A DNA stretch of 64,000 nt from Cupriavidus yeoncheonensis (GTDB taxonomy: Bacteria > Pseudomonadota > Gammaproteobacteria > Burkholderiales > Burkholderiaceae). The notes under the pieces are model-generated. The model worked only from the letters and a program-made list of their open reading frames with translations, ran no database searches and had not been told where the DNA came from. Below, in pieces: positions 60,237 to 64,000 of the stretch (position 1 is its first letter; each line of letters opens with the position of its first letter). The position numbers and the translations under genes were made by a program. The DNA is taken from assembly GCF_905397275.1 (NCBI RefSeq), contig NZ_CAJPUY010000004.1:186001-250000 (forward strand). The letters are read 5' to 3'.

Positions 60237-61550
60237 ATGGAAATTGCCATACTGCTGGCGCTGATTCTGCTCAACGGTCTGTTCGCCATGTCTGAAATCG
60301 CGCTGGTCACCGCCCGCAAGGCGCGCCTGCAGCGCCAGATTGAAGAAGGCGACCGCGGAGCGATCGAGGCTGTCAAGCTTGGCGAAGACCCCACCCGCTT
60401 CCTGTCCACCGTCCAGATCGGCATTACGTCGATTGGCGTGCTCAACGGCGTGGTGGGCGAATCCACGCTGGCGCAACCGCTGGGCGTATGGCTGCAGGGG
60501 TTCGGGCTACCACAGCCCACGGCTGGCTATGTGGCGACGGCCATCGTCGTTGCCGGCCTGACCTATTTCTCGATCGTGCTGGGCGAACTGGTGCCCAAAC
60601 GCCTGGGCCAGCTTGCCCCCGAAACCATTGCCCGGCTGGCGGCACGACCGATTGCCTGGCTCGCCGTGGCCAGCACCCCATTCGTCAAGCTGCTGTCCGG
60701 GTCGACGCGCCTGGTCCTGCGCGTGCTCGGCGTCAACACCAATCGCGGCTCGGGCGTGACCGAGGAAGAAATCCACGCGCTGCTGGTCGAAGGCTCGGAG
60801 GCCGGCGTCATCGAGCATCACGAGCACACCATGGTGCGCAATGTATTCCGCCTCGATGACCGCCAGCTGGCTTCGCTGATGGTGCCGCGCGGGGACGTGG
60901 TGTATCTGGACGTCGAAGTGCCGCTGGAAGAAAACCTCAAGCGCATCGAAGAATCGGACCATTCCCGCTTTCCGGTCGTGCGCGGCGGCATGCATGACAT
61001 TGTCGGCGTGCTCAGCGCGCGCCAGTTGCTGGCCCGCCGCCTGCGCGGCGAGGAGGCCGACCTCATGGCCGCGGTGCAGCCGGCGGTGTTCGTGCCCGAG
61101 AGCGTGACGGGCATGGAACTGCTGGAGAACTTCCGCGGCTCCGGCGGCCAGATCGCGTTCGTGATCGACGAGTACGGCGAGGTGCTCGGCCTAGTCACGC
61201 TGCAGGACCTGATCGAAGCCATCACCGGCGAATTCAAGCCGGACAGCGTGGACGAGGAGTGGGCGATCCAGCGCGAAGACGGCTCCTGGCTGCTCGACGG
61301 CCTGATCCCCATCCCCGAGCTGAAGGACCGCATCGGCCTGCGCCAGGTCCCCGAGGAAGAGAAGGAGCGCTACCACACGCTCTCCGGCATGCTCCTGCTG
61401 CTGCTCGGCCGCCTGCCGCAAACCACGGACAGCGTCCAGTGGCAGGACTGGCGCTTCGAAATCATGGATATGGACGGCAAGCGCATCGACAAGGTGCTGG
61501 CCACGCGCGTGCCGCTGTCCGAAGGACCCGAAGAGGAAACCACCGGCTGA
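60237..61550 (+). CDS. hemolysin/CorC-family protein (DUF21 - CBS - CorC_HlyC)
   Basis: A 437-residue membrane protein. N-terminal DUF21 (about 1-180) with helices (ILLALILLNGLFAMSEIALV), then two CBS domains (about 215-330, FRLDDRQLASLMVPRGDVVY and IVGVLSARQLLARRLRG) and a C-terminal CorC_HlyC domain (about 345-430, LDGLIPIPELKDRIGLRQVP). These proteins are linked to magnesium/cobalt efflux or envelope protection. Start weakly supported. Confidence 0.94.
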   Translation: MEIAILLALILLNGLFAMSEIALVTARKARLQRQIEEGDRGAIEAVKLGEDPTRFLSTVQIGITSIGVLNGVVGESTLAQPLGVWLQGFGLPQPTAGYVATAIVVAGLTYFSIVLGELVPKRLGQLAPETIARLAARPIAWLAVASTPFVKLLSGSTRLVLRVLGVNTNRGSGVTEEEIHALLVEGSEAGVIEHHEHTMVRNVFRLDDRQLASLMVPRGDVVYLDVEVPLEENLKRIEESDHSRFPVVRGGMHDIVGVLSARQLLARRLRGEEADLMAAVQPAVFVPESVTGMELLENFRGSGGQIAFVIDEYGEVLGLVTLQDLIEAITGEFKPDSVDEEWAIQREDGSWLLDGLIPIPELKDRIGLRQVPEEEKERYHTLSGMLLLLLGRLPQTTDSVQWQDWRFEIMDMDGKRIDKVLATRVPLSEGPEEETTG

Positions 61551-61801
61551 CGCCGGCCCCGACCGGTTCCTCCGGCGGTCAAGGCCGGCGTGGCGGGCGC
61601 CGGCCAGATCCCCCCACTTTGATTCCGTGCGTGCCCCTCGCGCCCTCCCTGCCGTATCATCGAAGCTGCGCCACACAGGACGCCGCGCTACTGGCGGCAC
61701 GGCAACGTGCCATCCTGGTGGCAGAACTCGAAAACAACCGCAGAACGGTAAGCGTGGACAGTGGCCGGCCTCTTGCCGCCGCTGCGCGCAAAATAGATCG
61801 C

Positions 61802-63124
61802 ATGCACCAAGACGACGCCGACGACCGCGCCGGTCAACGTGCCGGAAATGCGTACGACATGGTCCAGCCCGCCGCATTCGTGGCTGCGCTGGGGGATTGC
61901 CGCGCGTCTTCCGGCGGCGCGCAGCTGGTCATTCTTGTCATTCGACTGGATCGCTTTGCCAGCGCATGCGAATCCCTGGGACCCAAAGGGGCGGCGCGAC
62001 TGCGCCAGCTCGTGCAGGCGCGCCTGACGCGCTGGTTGCACCCGCAAGCCCGCATGTACTGGCAGGGGCCGGCCGACCTGGCGGTCGTCACCCCGCTGCC
62101 GGCGACAACGCCGGACCCGGTCCGGCTGGGACAGCGCATGGCCGATGAACTGGCCCGCCCTTTCACGCTGGACGGCCCCGAGCTGTTCCTGTCCTGCAGC
62201 GTCGGCGTGTCCCTCGATCATCCCGACGTCGCCGCCGAGCGCAGCCTGCAGCATGCATTCGACGCCATGCTTCGCATCTGCCGCCAGGGAGGCGACGGGC
62301 TGGCCAGCGCCATGTGGGCCGGTCCGCCCGCGGCGGACCAGATGATCACGGCCTTGCCGCTCGCGCTGGAACGCGGCGAACTCAGCCTGCACCTGCAGCC
62401 CCGCGCCGACTTCGAAGGCGCACGGATCAGCGGCTACTCGGTCCGGCTGCGATGGCGCCATCCCGCCCTTGGCAGGGTCGCGCCGCAGGACTTCCTGCCG
62501 GCACTGGAAAGCCTCGGGCTGATGGGACCGGTGGGCAACTGGCTGCTTCGCAGCCTGGCACCGCTGGCACACGCGGCGGCCGATATTGGCCCGCTGCAGT
62601 TCACCTTGCTGGCCTCCAGTGCGCAATTGCATCAGCTGGACATGGTCGACGCGCTCACGCGTACGCTCGATACCGGGGCCATCGCACCGCAACGGCTTTG
62701 CATCGAAGTGCCCTCCACCAACCTGCCCGACGACGCCGAACTGATTGCCCGGTTCGAAGCGTTGCGCCGGCGCGGCCTGCAACTGTCGCTCAGCGACTTC
62801 AACGAGCGCCCCGAAAGCCTTGAAACCTTTGGCCGGCTGCGGCCCGACCGTGTCACGCTGGACGTGCGCAGCCTCGGCCACGCCCACCAGCCCGCCCATG
62901 CGGCGGCCGGCTTGCGGACGGCCTGCGCCGTGGCACGCAAGGCAGGCGCCATGGTCTGCGCCAAGGGCGTGGAAACGCGCAAGCAGCTGGAACAGGTGCA
63001 CGGCTGGGGCTGCCACAGCGTCCAGGGCTACCTGCTCGCCCAGCCGTTTCCGGCCACCTGGCTGGCACAGACGCACTGGGCGATCCAGCAGCGTGCCCGG
63101 GAACTGCTCGGGCCCGCGGCGTGA
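61802..63124 (+). CDS. degenerate GGDEF-EAL protein
   Basis: A 440-residue protein with a GGDEF-like fold (about 35-175) and an EAL-like fold (about 180-425). Both have lost catalytic residues: the GGDEF loop reads YWQGPADLAV, EAL reads SVR in ISGYSVRLRWRHP, the DDF motif reads LSDFNERPE and the ExVE motif reads AKGVET. It is probably a c-di-GMP binding or protein-interaction protein rather than an enzyme. No membrane segment. ATG 61802 lies at the start of coding sense. Confidence 0.85.
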   Translation: MHQDDADDRAGQRAGNAYDMVQPAAFVAALGDCRASSGGAQLVILVIRLDRFASACESLGPKGAARLRQLVQARLTRWLHPQARMYWQGPADLAVVTPLPATTPDPVRLGQRMADELARPFTLDGPELFLSCSVGVSLDHPDVAAERSLQHAFDAMLRICRQGGDGLASAMWAGPPAADQMITALPLALERGELSLHLQPRADFEGARISGYSVRLRWRHPALGRVAPQDFLPALESLGLMGPVGNWLLRSLAPLAHAAADIGPLQFTLLASSAQLHQLDMVDALTRTLDTGAIAPQRLCIEVPSTNLPDDAELIARFEALRRRGLQLSLSDFNERPESLETFGRLRPDRVTLDVRSLGHAHQPAHAAAGLRTACAVARKAGAMVCAKGVETRKQLEQVHGWGCHSVQGYLLAQPFPATWLAQTHWAIQQRARELLGPAA

Positions 63125-63251
63125 TGCCACTGCGGCGGGGACAAGGCCTGCTCGGCACGATTTACAAATTGCGACACATCACATGTGATGCCGGACGCCG
63201 CTGACGGGTAAAATCTGCCGCGAAATGTCCATGACCTCAAAGGAGCCCGGC

Positions 63252-63383
63252 GTGAAGAAAGGTTGGATCTGGTGCGTACTGTTCGCGACCTTGCTGGCTG
63301 GCTGCAATACCATGGCCGGACTCGGCCAGGATATCCAGCGCGGCGGCCAGAAACTGGAAGGCGCGGCAGACCGCCACAAGTAA
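63252..63383 (+). CDS. entericidin-like small lipoprotein
   Basis: A 43-residue lipoprotein: MKKGWIWCVLFATLLAGCNT holds the signal and lipobox (LLAGC), then GLGQDIQRGGQKLEGAADRH, the entericidin EcnA/EcnB pattern. GTG 63252 has AGGAG six bases upstream. Entericidins are small cell-envelope lipoproteins, stress-induced in some bacteria. A terminator follows at 63424-63450. Confidence 0.85.
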   Translation: MKKGWIWCVLFATLLAGCNTMAGLGQDIQRGGQKLEGAADRHK

Positions 63384-63423
63384 GTGGCAAGCCCCCTTTG
63401 CAGGGGCTCGGCGCATCCAAGGC

Positions 63424-63450
63424 AACGGCACGCAATGCGTGCCGTTTTGC
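63424..63450 (+). terminator. terminator after the entericidin-like gene
   Basis: Stem AACGGCACGC/GCGTGCCGTT with a short AAT loop, followed by TTG. It lies 41 bases after the stop, and a weaker AGCCCC/GGGGCT stem precedes it. Confidence 0.75.
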
Positions 63451-63485
63451 TTTCCATGCGGATGGGCGATGACGTCCGATGACTG

Positions 63486-64000
63486 TCAGTTCCGCCGCAG
63501 CGACACGGCCTCTTCGGCCAGCTTGCGGATGCGGCCCCAGTCGCCGGCCGCGACAGCGTCCTTGGGCACTACCCAGGAACCGCCCACGCACACCACGTTC
63601 GGCAAGGCGAGATAGCTCGGCGCCAGCGCCGCGTCAATGCCGCCGGTCGGACAGAAACGCAGCTGCGACAGCGGTCCGTACAGCGACTTGAGCATCGGCA
63701 CGCCGCCCGCGGCCTGTGCCGGGAAGAACTTCAGGAAGGTGAAGCCGGCCTCGAGCGCGGCCATCGCCTCGCTGGCCGTGGCCACGCCCGGCAGCAGCGG
63801 GATGCCGGCATCCTGCGCCCCGGCCGCCAGCGCGGGCGTCAGGCCCGGCGACACGGCAAACTGCGCGCCGGCATCGCGCACGGCATGGAGCTGCGCCACG
63901 GTCAGTACCGTGCCGGCGCCTACGCATGCGCCCGGAATCTTCGCGGCCACGGCGCGCATGGCGTCCATCGCCACCGGTGTGCGCAGCGTGATCTCCAGCA
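63486..64000 (-). CDS. eda: 2-dehydro-3-deoxy-phosphogluconate (KDPG) aldolase, 5' part beyond the window
   Basis: The visible 171 residues are the C-terminal part of a class I KDPG/KHG aldolase: [54 protein letters not shown] (the Schiff-base lysine is in FLKFFPA) and [10 protein letters not shown]. It cleaves KDPG to pyruvate and glyceraldehyde 3-phosphate in the Entner-Doudoroff pathway. The frame is open to the window edge (EITLRTPVA reads in), so about 40 N-terminal residues lie outside. Confidence 0.93.
   Translation of the reverse strand, partial: LEITLRTPVAMDAMRAVAAKIPGACVGAGTVLTVAQLHAVRDAGAQFAVSPGLTPALAAGAQDAGIPLLPGVATASEAMAALEAGFTFLKFFPAQAAGGVPMLKSLYGPLSQLRFCPTGGIDAALAPSYLALPNVVCVGGSWVVPKDAVAAGDWGRIRKLAEEAVSLRRN

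Overview
The window reads as chromosomal DNA of a GC-rich betaproteobacterium, most likely Burkholderiaceae and probably Cupriavidus or a close relative. The pointers are two Bug-type solute receptors, a Burkholderiales trimeric porin, an HU protein with a lysine/alanine-rich histone H1-like tail, single-chain pyruvate carboxylase, DUF962/Mpo1, CreA, opgGH, and an FMN riboswitch before ribB. The genus is inferred from gene content and protein style; no search was run. No rRNA, tRNA, CRISPR array, intact insertion sequence or phage was seen.

Layout. 1-9.3 kb is a small catabolic cluster: a TauD-type dioxygenase, a decayed quinone oxidoreductase, a FrnE/DsbA-like protein, two Bug receptors, a BKACE (DUF849) enzyme, an intact quinone oxidoreductase and a porin. 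Three of these genes carry a related leader element of about 33 bp, each in the same orientation as its gene. 9.3-17.8 kb holds pyruvate carboxylase, a large zinc-ribbon/cyclase/ATPase/TPR protein and an inositol-phosphatase-family enzyme. 17.8-22.6 kb has an HD hydrolase facing an IclR regulator that leads an amino-acid ABC importer ending in a HutG-like formimidoylglutamase. 22.8-26.5 kb is mixed: Dyp peroxidase, small conserved proteins, a Gly/Trp/His repeat lipoprotein, a TetR regulator and a likely small RNA.

26.5-33.5 kb is signalling-rich: cardiolipin synthase, a response regulator with a degenerate receiver, an EAL-CBS-GGDEF protein, a chemoreceptor and a HAD-like protein. 33.6-42 kb carries arginase, MgtC, a CHMI isomerase, the H1-tailed HU protein, a PepSY/response-regulator/kinase unit, DUF962, a Crp/Fnr regulator and an arylamine N-acetyltransferase. 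42-50 kb has an SDR plus acyl-CoA synthetase pair, thioesterase-creA, HU, amtB with a sigma-54 promoter and NtrC-like sites, MscS and a Bcr/CflA exporter. 50-64 kb is largely envelope and housekeeping: opgGH, a 12-residue-repeat secreted protein, two small surface proteins, ribB, PagL, an XRE regulator, a CorC/HlyC protein, a degenerate GGDEF-EAL protein, an entericidin-like lipoprotein and the start-truncated KDPG aldolase gene at the window edge.

The most unusual items are the shared leader element of the catabolic cluster, two candidate small RNAs that end in strong terminators with no matching gene (about 25.7 kb and 35.7 kb), the IclR-ABC-HutG unit, the GKFD-repeat secreted protein, and several regulators or enzymes that keep the fold but have lost catalytic residues.
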